A DNA stretch of 9,903 nt from Planctomycetota bacterium (GTDB taxonomy: Bacteria; Planctomycetota; UBA8108), in assembly GCA_016928605.1 (NCBI GenBank), contig JAFGKN010000338.1:1-9903 (forward strand), written 5' to 3'. The notes under the pieces were generated by a model, which was given only the letters and a program-made list of their open reading frames with translations, made no database searches and was not told where the DNA came from. Both the position numbers and the translations under genes were made by a program. This document shows, in pieces, positions 1 to 6,171 of this stretch (the first letter of the stretch is position 1; every line of letters starts with the position of its first letter).

Positions 1-53
1 GATTTGCTGAGAAAATTCTGGCGCCGAATCCGGCGTTTTGGCAGACTACGGGC

Positions 54-1742
54 ATGGGAAGCTCCCCGAGACGTGAGGGGAAGAAGGAGCGCAGGGTCCT
101 TTACCGAGGCAAGCCCTTGGAGCAGGGCGATCTGCACCGCATCCGGCGAATCGTCAGACGCGGCAAGGGAGAGAGCGTAGGGGCAATCTGCGAGGCGATC
201 TGCAGGTCCTTCGGGTGGTATCGGGCCAACGGCGCACCGCGCGAGAGGAGCGTAAGAGATCTGCTCCGGCGCTTGCAGGAGCGGGGCATGATCGACCTGC
301 CGCCGGAGTGCCTGAAAAGGAGCCCCCCGGCGAGAGGGCAGCGTCCTGAGAGCACGCAGGACTGCAAAGAAGCGAGGCCGCGGCCGTGGCCCGAACAGTC
401 CGAGGTCCCCCTGACCGCAGAGCGAGGACTCGTCGTGCGGCCGATCGTCACACAGGAGCGCCTCGCCTGGCGGGAGCACATGGACGCCTACCACTATCTC
501 GGCTGTGGACAGATCGTAGGCGAGTCGATCTGCTATGTCGCCTTGCTGTCCGGTCAGGCGGTCGGGCTGCTGGGCTGGGCCGCTGCGGCCCTGAAGTGCG
601 GGGCGCGAGACCGATACATCGGCTGGGACGAGGCGACGAAGGCCGTAAAGCTTCACCTCGTCGTCAATAACACCCGGTTCCTTCTGTTGCCGGGCCTATC
701 GCAGAAGAACCTGGCCTCGCGGATCCTGGCAGCGAACCTGCGACGCCTGAGCGCCGATTGGGAGGAGCGGTACGACCATCGAGTGCTTCTGGCCGAGACA
801 TTCGTGGACGCGAATCGCTTTCAGGGAACTTGCTACCGGGCGAGTAACTGGGTGCTTCTGGGAGAGACCCGGGGCTGGGCGAAATCGGGAAATGCCTACC
901 GGTATCACGGAGGCAGGAAGCTGGTCTTCGTCTACCCGCTCCAGCGGCATGCAGTGCAGCTGCTGCGGAGAGCGCAGGAGGAGAAACCTGAAGTGAGGAG
1001 GTTTCGGATGATCGCCATAGAACAGCTACCCTTGCGAGGAGAAGGCGGTTTGATTGATGTCCTCGAATCGATGGCGGATTTCCGCAAGCCGCGCGGAAGA
1101 CGGTTTTCCCTATCGTCGATTCTGGCGATCGCCGCGTGCGCGACCTTGTGCGGCGCCAGGAGCTTTGCGGCCATCACGCAGTGGGCGAAGGAGATTCCCC
1201 GGGAGACGCTCCTGCTTCTGGGGTGTCGACGCAAGAACCCGCCGAGCGAGAAGACATATCGACGGGTCGTGAACGATTTCGGGATACAGCGTTTCGAGGA
1301 GGAGGTCGGCCAGTGGTTCGCACGGCAATCAGCGTCTGAGGGTGAAGGGATTGCGGTCGACGGGAAGGTAGTCCGCGGAAGTGATGACGGAGACTCACCG
1401 GCGACACAGCTTCTCAGCGCGTTCTCCCACCAGGAAGGAGCGGTCCTGGCCCAGCAGCGCATCGACGAGAAGACAAACGAGATTCCGAGCATCAAGCCTC
1501 TCCTGGCGAATCTCGACCTCAAGAACGCGGTCATCACGGCCGATGCGATGCATACCCAAAAGGAGACCGCCCGCTACATCGTGGAGGAGAAGGAGGCCGA
1601 CTACCTGTTCACCGCGAAGGACAACCAGCCAACGCTGCGAGCCGACATCGAACTGCTCAATCTCGAGGCTTTTCCCCCCTCAGGACAGGACGGTGAACAA
1701 GGGGCACGGCCGGGTGGAGAGTCGCGAGATTTGGGTGAGTAG
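54..1742 (+). CDS. DruA (DUF4338)-ISAs1 transposase fusion, frameshifted before its C-terminus
   Basis: This frame gives 562 residues. Residues about 25-85 look like a small winged-helix region (AICRSFGW, then RERSVRDLLRRLQERGMI). Residues about 126-308 match the DUF4338/DruA family: YHYLGCGQIVGE, then GWDEATKAVKLHLVVNNTRF, ETFVD at 248 and GTCYRASNW from 258. From residue 319 an ISAs1-type transposase follows. It has an N-terminal associated domain (LIDVLESMADFRKPRGRRFS), the first catalytic Asp in VDGK (D436) and the second in TADAMH (D497). The catalytic Glu lies only in the next frame (codon 1924-1926), so this product alone should be inactive. The last roughly 20 residues are out-of-frame readthrough. 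Joined across the shift, the protein would be about 690 residues. The start is uncertain: the frame is open back to base 3 and ATG 54 has no clear Shine-Dalgarno. The family assignment is secure; the role of the DruA domain in transposition is not established here. Confidence 0.8.
   Translation: MGSSPRREGKKERRVLYRGKPLEQGDLHRIRRIVRRGKGESVGAICEAICRSFGWYRANGAPRERSVRDLLRRLQERGMIDLPPECLKRSPPARGQRPESTQDCKEARPRPWPEQSEVPLTAERGLVVRPIVTQERLAWREHMDAYHYLGCGQIVGESICYVALLSGQAVGLLGWAAAALKCGARDRYIGWDEATKAVKLHLVVNNTRFLLLPGLSQKNLASRILAANLRRLSADWEERYDHRVLLAETFVDANRFQGTCYRASNWVLLGETRGWAKSGNAYRYHGGRKLVFVYPLQRHAVQLLRRAQEEKPEVRRFRMIAIEQLPLRGEGGLIDVLESMADFRKPRGRRFSLSSILAIAACATLCGARSFAAITQWAKEIPRETLLLLGCRRKNPPSEKTYRRVVNDFGIQRFEEEVGQWFARQSASEGEGIAVDGKVVRGSDDGDSPATQLLSAFSHQEGAVLAQQRIDEKTNEIPSIKPLLANLDLKNAVITADAMHTQKETARYIVEEKEADYLFTAKDNQPTLRADIELLNLEAFPPSGQDGEQGARPGGESRDLGE
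995..1010 (+). promoter_or_regulatory. Internal Shine-Dalgarno and ATG at the DruA/transposase junction
   Basis: GAGGAGG at 995-1001 is followed after six bases by an in-frame ATG at 1008-1010 (Met319 of the fusion). This is a near-ideal ribosome binding site. It sits where the DUF4338 domain ends and the ISAs1 part begins. Translation from here would give a free-standing transposase of about 372 residues if the later +1 shift occurs, which is the usual length for ISAs1 transposases. The spacing and sequence are seen directly; use of the site is inference. Confidence 0.5.
1670..1680 (+). other. +1 frameshift site, TTTTCCCCCCT
   Basis: Homology to ISAs1 transposases passes from the frame of the 54 start to the +1 frame at this run of four T, six C and one T. 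In the upstream frame the codons are TTT CCC CCC TCA. A proline tRNA on the second CCC (1677-1679) could re-pair one base forward on CCT (1678-1680) and continue with CAG at 1681. CCC followed by T is a known slip-prone +1 context in bacteria. A homopolymer sequencing or assembly error, or a true disabling indel, explains the sequence equally well. Confidence 0.6.
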
Positions 1743-2127
1743 TGATCTGGCCGGGTATCTGGACTTTCCCTACAGTCAGCAGGTTTTCCGGATTGAACGG
1801 ACGGTCACGAAGCTCGACGGAACTCCTATGCGTCATGAAGTGGCATTCGGCGTCACGAGCTTGACCGCGGCGAAAGCGTCAGCTGGTCGGCTGCTCGAGC
1901 TCAACCGAGGCCACTGGGGGATCGAGAACCGCCTGCACTGGGTGCGCGACGTGACTTTTGACGAAGACCGCTCCCAGGTACGCAAGGGGGCCGGGGCCCA
2001 GGCCATGGCCGCTCTGCGGAACCTCGCGATCGGGCTGCTGCGACGGGCCGGGGCGACGAACATTGCGGCGGCTCTGCGTCACTGCATGCACCACGCCGAG
2101 AAGGCCCTGCGCCTGATCGGTCTCTGA
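1678..2127 (+). pseudogene. C-terminal part of the ISAs1 transposase, in the +1 frame
   Basis: This stretch continues the transposase in the next frame. It carries the ISAs1 hallmarks missing from the upstream frame: KGHGRVESREIW, then FPYSQQVFRIERT, then FGVTSL. These are followed by RGHWGIENRLHWVRDV with the catalytic Glu at codon 1924-1926, and by a helical tail ending ALRLIGL. No start codon with a ribosome site precedes it, so it would be made only by ribosomal frameshifting from the upstream frame. It is either the second half of a programmed-frameshift product or a remnant of a transposase broken by a one-base indel. The sequence is otherwise intact and has no internal stop, so any damage is recent or the shift is functional. 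Confidence 0.75.
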
Positions 2128-2163
2128 TCCTCAAGCCCAAGCGCTCGTCACTCCACAGAGAGA

Positions 2164-2191
2164 GGCCGGGCCGGAACACGGGGAATCCCTG
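2164..2191 (+). repeat. Putative right terminal inverted repeat of the insertion sequence
   Basis: The reverse complement begins CAGGGATTCCCCGTGTTCC and lies 37 to 64 bases after the transposase stop, a normal distance for an insertion sequence end. The partner end is not in the window, so the repeat cannot be confirmed by comparison, and the inner limit is a guess. Confidence 0.35.
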
Positions 2192-2472
2192 CCAATCGCG
2201 GGCAGATTTGGGCTTCCAATGGGCTCATCAGCCCCCTTGCGAGCCTTTCAGGGTGTCCAGGAGGGCGTGCGGACGGCCGCGGCCGCTCCACGAGCTCCCG
2301 CATCCTGAGCGCTTCGCCTGCGCGCCGGCGACTTTGCCGTGCCCCTGAACCGCCGCTGCCGGGGCTGTCTCGTCGCCTCCCCTTCTGGTACGATGAGCTG
2401 CCGTCGATCGCCGACCCGCGCGCCGGGCGATCCATCCAGCTGACAGCCTGAAGCCCTTCGGAGAGCGTCGCG
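2192..2472. other. Noncoding flank between the insertion sequence and the oxidoreductase gene
   Basis: With the transposase tail region from 2128, this makes a 345-base stretch without a convincing gene. It is GC-rich and holds a 12-base palindrome (CGGCCGCGGCCG, 2274-2285) that is unremarkable at this base composition. Near its right end are a possible promoter (2365-2394) and the ribosome site of the next gene (GGAGAG, 2460-2465). No recognisable gene remnant was seen in any frame. Confidence 0.5.
2365..2394 (+). promoter_or_regulatory. Possible extended -10 promoter for the oxidoreductase gene
   Basis: TGGTACGAT at 2386-2394 resembles an extended -10 element (TG, one base, then TACGAT), 78 bases before the ATG at 2473. 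The matching -35 region (CTGTCT, 2365-2370) is weak, as is common for extended -10 promoters. Support is by consensus only. Confidence 0.25.
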
Positions 2473-3774
2473 ATGAACCAGACGAGGAGAGAGATCCGTC
2501 CCCACCTGTCGCGTCGAAACTTCCTCAAGCGCTCGGCGGCCGCGACCGGCGCCGCGCTCGCAGCTTCCGCCGCCCGCGGCGTCCATGCCGCCGGCTCGGA
2601 CAAGATCCGCGTCGCGATGGTCGGCTGCGGCCACCGCGGCACGCAAGACGCCATCTACTGTCTCCGGTCGGCGCCCGGCGTCGAGCTGTATGCGATCGCC
2701 GACATGTTCCAGGACAGGGTCGACGAGTCGCTGCGGGGTCTCCGCCGGGAAGTGCCCGACAAGGTCAACGTCCCCGCCGGCCGTGTCTTTCTGGGCTTCG
2801 ACGCCTGCGAGAAGGTCCTCGCGATGAGCGAGGTCGACCTCGTGATGCTGCTCACGCCTCCGGGCTTCCGCCCGCAGCACGTGGCCGACGCCGTGAAGGC
2901 CGGCAAGCACATCTTCATGGAGAAGCCCGGCGCGGTCGACCCCGCCGGCATCCGCTCCCTTCTCCGATCCGCAGACGAGGCGGACAAGAAGGGCCTCTCG
3001 ATCGTGGTCGGCACCCAGCAGCGCTACGCGCCCCAGTACCTCGAGATCATCCAGCGGATCTGGGACGGCCAAATCGGCGAGATCCGGATGCTGAAGGCTC
3101 ACTGGATCTGCCACATGGTGAACTGGCACTTCGCGCATCGACAGCCGGGGTGGAGCGACATGGAGTGGCAGATCCGCTGCTGGCCCTTCTTCACATGGCT
3201 CTCCGGGGACCACCTCGTGGAGCAGCTCTGCCACAACATCGACGTCTGCAACTGGATCATGAAGTCCACGCCGGAGAGCTGCATCGGCCTCGGCGGACGC
3301 CAGGTGCGCACGGGGCCCGAGTACGGGAACATCTACGACCACTTCACCGTGGAGTATCTCTACCCGAGCGGCCTCACGATGCTAGCCATGGCCGCTCAGA
3401 TGGAGGGCGTGACCGAGAAGGTCGACAACACGATCGAGGGCACTCGAGGCATCGCCCGCGTCAGCCGCGCGTCCGCGAGCATCGAGGGCGAGAAGCCCTG
3501 GCGCTACGCGGGAGGGCACGACACCGGCGATCTCGCCATGCACGGAGCGCTGATCCGCAGCATCCGCGAGAAGAAGCCCATCAACGAGTGCCGGCGCCTG
3601 GCGACCACCACGCTGACGGCCATCCTCGGCCGCATGAGCACCTACACCGGCCTGGCGCTGAAGTTCGACTGGGCGATGAACGAGTCGAAGCTCGAGCTCG
3701 GACCGAAGAGGCTCACGCTCGGAGAGCTGCCCGTCGAGCCGGTGGCGATGCCCGGAAAGACCAAGCTCGTCTGA
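2473..3774 (+). CDS. Tat-exported Gfo/Idh/MocA family oxidoreductase
   Basis: This encodes a 433-residue NAD(P)-dependent oxidoreductase-like protein, probably acting on a sugar or polyol; the substrate is unknown. A twin-arginine export signal is clear: SRRNFLK at residues 13-19, an Ala-rich stretch, and a VHA-AG cleavage site near residue 39. The Rossmann fold starts at residue 45 with VAMVGCGHRG, and the family EKP motif is at 150-152 (MEKPGAVD). The catalytic region reads GDHLVEQLCHNID, with H254 and D257. The acidic residue four before the His is Glu (E250), where many relatives have Asp. The start is supported by GGAGAG at 2460-2465, seven bases before ATG. The length is normal for exported members, which are common in Planctomycetota, Bacteroidota and Acidobacteriota. 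It stands alone, with an insertion sequence on one side and convergent hemE on the other, so context gives no pathway. GH109-type glycosidase activity is a less likely alternative, because I see no GH109-like YPTHG segment. Confidence 0.88.
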   Translation: MNQTRREIRPHLSRRNFLKRSAAATGAALAASAARGVHAAGSDKIRVAMVGCGHRGTQDAIYCLRSAPGVELYAIADMFQDRVDESLRGLRREVPDKVNVPAGRVFLGFDACEKVLAMSEVDLVMLLTPPGFRPQHVADAVKAGKHIFMEKPGAVDPAGIRSLLRSADEADKKGLSIVVGTQQRYAPQYLEIIQRIWDGQIGEIRMLKAHWICHMVNWHFAHRQPGWSDMEWQIRCWPFFTWLSGDHLVEQLCHNIDVCNWIMKSTPESCIGLGGRQVRTGPEYGNIYDHFTVEYLYPSGLTMLAMAAQMEGVTEKVDNTIEGTRGIARVSRASASIEGEKPWRYAGGHDTGDLAMHGALIRSIREKKPINECRRLATTTLTAILGRMSTYTGLALKFDWAMNESKLELGPKRLTLGELPVEPVAMPGKTKLV

Positions 3775-3789
3775 CGCGGGCGGTCTCGT

Positions 3790-3833
3790 GCCGTCGGCCG
3801 CCGCGAGAACCGCAGGCGCACCCGCCCGACGGC
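3790..3833. terminator. Hairpin between convergent genes, possible bidirectional terminator
   Basis: GCCGTCGG at 3790-3797 pairs perfectly with CCGACGGC at 3826-3833. It sits in the 82-base gap between the stop codons of the oxidoreductase gene (+) and hemE (-), which is where a shared terminator would be expected. There is no T-run on either side, so it is not a standard intrinsic terminator. In DNA this GC-rich an eight-base stem could also be chance. Confidence 0.3.
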
Positions 3834-3856
3834 CGCCGACGTCAGCGCGGCGGGCT

Positions 3857-4921
3857 TCAGCGCTCCGGGAAGCCCATCGCCGTCTCGACGAAGGCGCGCA
3901 CCGACTCCACGGGGGTCTCGGGGAGGATCCCGTGGCCCAGGTTGCAGATGTAGGCGGGATCTCCGGCGACGCTCTCGAGCAGGGCGCGCGTCATCTCCCG
4001 CACGGCGCGCGGTGGCGAGAAGAGCGCGGCGGGATCCAGGTTCCCCTGGAGCGCCACGCCGGGGCCCACCCGGCGGCGCGCCTCCGGCAGGCTCACCCGC
4101 CAGTCGACGCTGAGCACGCGGGCTCCCGAACGGGCCATCAGCTCGAGGAGGTGGCTCGAGCCGTTGACGTAGAGGATCGTAGGCACTCCCAGCGGCCGCA
4201 GGGCTTCGAAGATCCTCGTCTGGCCGCGGAGCGCGAAGCGGGCGTAGTCCTCGGCGCCGAGCAGCCCCGCCCAGGTGTCGAAGAGCTGCACGGCGTCGGC
4301 CCCGGCGGCGACCTGGCGCTCGAGGTGATCGATGGTCGCATCCGCGAGCATCTCGAGGAGCTCCTCGAGCGTCTCCGGATCCGAGTGCATCATCCGCCGG
4401 ATGCGGTCCCCGCTGCGGCGAAACTCCCCCTCCACCAGGTAGGAGGCCAGAGTGAACGGAGCGCCGGCGAATCCGAGCAGCGCCGTCCGGTCTCCCAGCT
4501 CCCGCCGCAGCATCCGGAGGGTCTCGGCGACGGGCTGCGATCCCGCGCCGGGCTCCGGCAGCCGGAGAGCCCGGACGTCGGCCGGCTCGCGGACCGGACG
4601 GTGAAAGACGGGACCGCGATCCGTGTACTCGAGCGGCGCGCCCATGGCCTTCAGGATGAAGAGGATGTCGTAGAAGACGATCACCGCGTCCATGCCGAAC
4701 TCGCGCCACGGCTGGAGAGAGACCTCGAAGGCCAGGTCGGGCCGGGTGCACATCTCCTCGAACGAGTGGCGGCCGCGGAGCTCCTGGTACCGGGGCATGT
4801 ACCTGCCCGCCTGCCGCAGGAGCCAGACGGGAGGGCGGCCGCGGCATCGCCCCCAGGCCGCGTCCAGAAACCGCGCGCGTGATGTCGCCGGCCGCTCGCC
4901 GGATTCGTTCTTCTCGCTCAT
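3857..4921 (-). CDS. hemE: Uroporphyrinogen decarboxylase HemE
   Basis: This cytoplasmic enzyme removes four carboxyl groups from uroporphyrinogen III to give coproporphyrinogen III. The protein is 354 residues, the normal family length. The N-terminal signature PVWLLRQAGRYMPRYQ is present, with substrate-binding R36 and R40. D85 in VFYDIL corresponds to the catalytic Asp86 of the human enzyme, and Y161 in GAPFTLASYLVEG to human Tyr164. H330 in NLGHGILPETP corresponds to human His339. All key residues are therefore present. The ATG (4919-4921, read on the minus strand) is preceded by GAGG with four bases of spacing, slightly short but usable. It is divergent from hemC-hemD, which make its substrate, and convergent with the oxidoreductase gene. 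Confidence 0.97.
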   Translation of the reverse strand: MSEKNESGERPATSRARFLDAAWGRCRGRPPVWLLRQAGRYMPRYQELRGRHSFEEMCTRPDLAFEVSLQPWREFGMDAVIVFYDILFILKAMGAPLEYTDRGPVFHRPVREPADVRALRLPEPGAGSQPVAETLRMLRRELGDRTALLGFAGAPFTLASYLVEGEFRRSGDRIRRMMHSDPETLEELLEMLADATIDHLERQVAAGADAVQLFDTWAGLLGAEDYARFALRGQTRIFEALRPLGVPTILYVNGSSHLLELMARSGARVLSVDWRVSLPEARRRVGPGVALQGNLDPAALFSPPRAVREMTRALLESVAGDPAYICNLGHGILPETPVESVRAFVETAMGFPER

Positions 4922-5232
4922 GGATCCTCGTCGTCGCTCGAAGGCGAGATTGGCACGCGATGCGCTCTCCAGCCCCCCGCGGGGCCTGAACGCTCACCGT
5001 TTTTGCACTTGCGGGCGCTCTTCGCAATCCGGAAAATGCCCGGCGGCCGCGGTTTCCCCCTCCGCACCGCTGACGGGCCGCCGCGCGAGGCGGTCCCGAG
5101 CCCGCGGCGAGGGCGGCGGCTTCCGGGAATCGAGCGGGGCCGAGTCTGGGGACTGCCGTCGAGCGGCGGGCGGGCTCCGGATGATCGGCGCCTCGCCGGC
5201 GCGCGACCGAGGCCGAGTGTGCGGGAGGCTCC
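4922..5232. promoter_or_regulatory. Divergent intergenic region between hemE and hemC
   Basis: These 311 bases should hold the promoters for both hemE (leftward) and hemC-hemD (rightward). The only A/T-rich patches are near 4999-5008 (CGTTTTTGCAC) and 5024-5037 (GCAATCCGGAAAAT). TTGCAC at 5003-5008 could be a rightward -35, but no good -10 follows at 16-18 bases. A ten-base palindrome CCCCGCGGGG lies at 4975-4984; it may be chance at this G+C. The ribosome site for hemC, GGAGG at 5224-5228, closes the region. No credible small gene was found. Confidence 0.4.
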
Positions 5233-6168
5233 TTGAACCCCCTGGATCGAACCGTACTGCGCGCCGGCACCCGCGGCAGCCCGCTGGCCCTCTGGCAGGC
5301 CCGTTGGGTGATCGACCTCATCCGCGAGCGCTCGCCCGGGGCGCGCATCGAGATCGTGGAGATCCGCACGCGCGCCGAGGAGGTCCCCGACCGCTCGATC
5401 GCGGAGATCGGAGCAGCCGTCTTCACGCGCGAGCTCGACGAAGCTCTGATCGACGGGCGGATCGACCTCGCCGTCCACAGCCTCAAGGACATCCCTTCAG
5501 CGCTGCCCGAGCAGCTGGCGCTGGCGGCCGTCCCCCCGAGGGAGAGCCCGCTCGACGCCTACGTGTCGTGGGACGGCGTGCCGCTCGAGCGCCTCCCGGC
5601 GGGAAGCCGCGTCGGCACCGGGAGCCCGAGGCGAAAGGCCCAGATCCTGGCGCTGCGGCCCGATCTCCAGATCGTCCCCCTGCGCGGAAACCTCGAGACG
5701 CGCCTGCGCAAGATCCGCGAGCAGGACCTCTGCGGCACTCTCCTCGCCCTCGCAGGGCTCAGGAGGATGGGGCGCGAGGATGCGGTCACGCAGATCCTCG
5801 AGCCCGATGTCGTGCTCCCGGCTGTGGGCCAGGGCGCCGTGGCTGTCTGCACGCGCCGCGATGACGCCGTTCTGCTCGAGCGGCTCCGGCCCCTCGAGCA
5901 TCGCCCCACGCGGCTCGCCGTCGAGGCGGAGCGGAGCTTCCTCGCCGAGCTGCGAGGCGGCTGCCAGGTGCCCGCGGGAGCGCTGGCCTCGGTGGAGGGG
6001 GCGGATCTCCGGATCGACGGCGTGGTCGCCGCGCCGGACGGGTCCTCCCTCGTGCGCGGAACCCGGCGGGGAGCCGCCGAGAGCGGCCGGGAGCTGGGCC
6101 GCGGCCTCGCCCTCGAGATCCTCGAGCGCGGCGGGCGGGAGATCCTCTCGCTGCTGCGGGGGAGTTGA
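5233..6168 (+). CDS. hemC: Hydroxymethylbilane synthase (porphobilinogen deaminase) HemC
   Basis: This enzyme polymerises four porphobilinogen units into hydroxymethylbilane, using a covalently bound dipyrromethane cofactor. The 311-residue length matches the family (E. coli about 313). GTRGSPLALWQA opens domain 1. HSLKDIP holds the catalytic Asp (D86, equivalent to E. coli Asp84), followed by GTGSPRRKAQ, LRGNLETRL and AVGQGAVAV. The cofactor-attachment Cys is C244 in RGGCQVPAG, equivalent to E. coli Cys242. The start is a TTG (5233-5235), chosen because GGAGG at 5224-5228 precedes it and the next residues run into the conserved strand; no ATG or GTG fits better. The TTG may lower expression. 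hemD follows after a three-base gap, so the two genes are co-transcribed and probably translationally coupled. Confidence 0.97.
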   Translation: MNPLDRTVLRAGTRGSPLALWQARWVIDLIRERSPGARIEIVEIRTRAEEVPDRSIAEIGAAVFTRELDEALIDGRIDLAVHSLKDIPSALPEQLALAAVPPRESPLDAYVSWDGVPLERLPAGSRVGTGSPRRKAQILALRPDLQIVPLRGNLETRLRKIREQDLCGTLLALAGLRRMGREDAVTQILEPDVVLPAVGQGAVAVCTRRDDAVLLERLRPLEHRPTRLAVEAERSFLAELRGGCQVPAGALASVEGADLRIDGVVAAPDGSSLVRGTRRGAAESGRELGRGLALEILERGGREILSLLRGS

Positions 6169-6171
6169 GCC

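Larger units (their letters stand above)
1..2191 (+). mobile_element. Insertion sequence, ISAs1-like with DruA domain (left end missing)
   Basis: This is most of an insertion sequence built around one long transposase frame (54-2127). The catalytic half matches the ISAs1 family in its conserved motifs. The right end is proposed at 2191, where the top strand ends in CCCTG at 2187-2191. Read from outside, this gives a CAGGG terminus, which as I recall is how ISAs1-type elements commonly begin. No matching CAGGG-type repeat lies in bases 1-53, so the left end and its target duplication are probably upstream of the window. The element has only two CTCGAG sites in 2.2 kb, against about 29 in the remaining 7.7 kb, which fits DNA with a different history. 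The element's identity is well supported; the exact right boundary is tentative. Confidence 0.7.

Noticed and set aside
38..44. TTGGCAG as the left inverted repeat matching CTGCCAA at 2189-2195
   Set aside because: It is only seven bases, the flanking sequence does not match, and a transposase end within 10 bases of its start codon is unlikely.
54..1742. A Druantia anti-phage defence system
   Set aside because: The DruA-like domain is fused to a transposase, and no DruE helicase or other Druantia gene is present, so a defence call is not supported.
2274..2285. Perfect 12-base palindrome CGGCCGCGGCCG as an operator
   Set aside because: G/C-only palindromes of this length are common at this base composition, and nothing else nearby supports a binding site.
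2248..3342. 364-codon open frame on the minus strand
   Set aside because: It is antisense to the Tat-exported oxidoreductase, whose motifs are clear. It has no family features of its own.
5003..5236. 77-codon frame whose TGA overlaps the TTG start of hemC, as if a coupled leader peptide
   Set aside because: It would itself start at TTG without a ribosome site, and the product is Arg/Pro/Gly-rich, like any random frame here. The overlap is likely chance.
3642..5492. 616-codon open frame on the minus strand
   Set aside because: It overlaps hemE in another frame and runs antisense to the ends of the oxidoreductase gene and hemC. It is Arg/Ala/Pro-rich with no recognisable motif.
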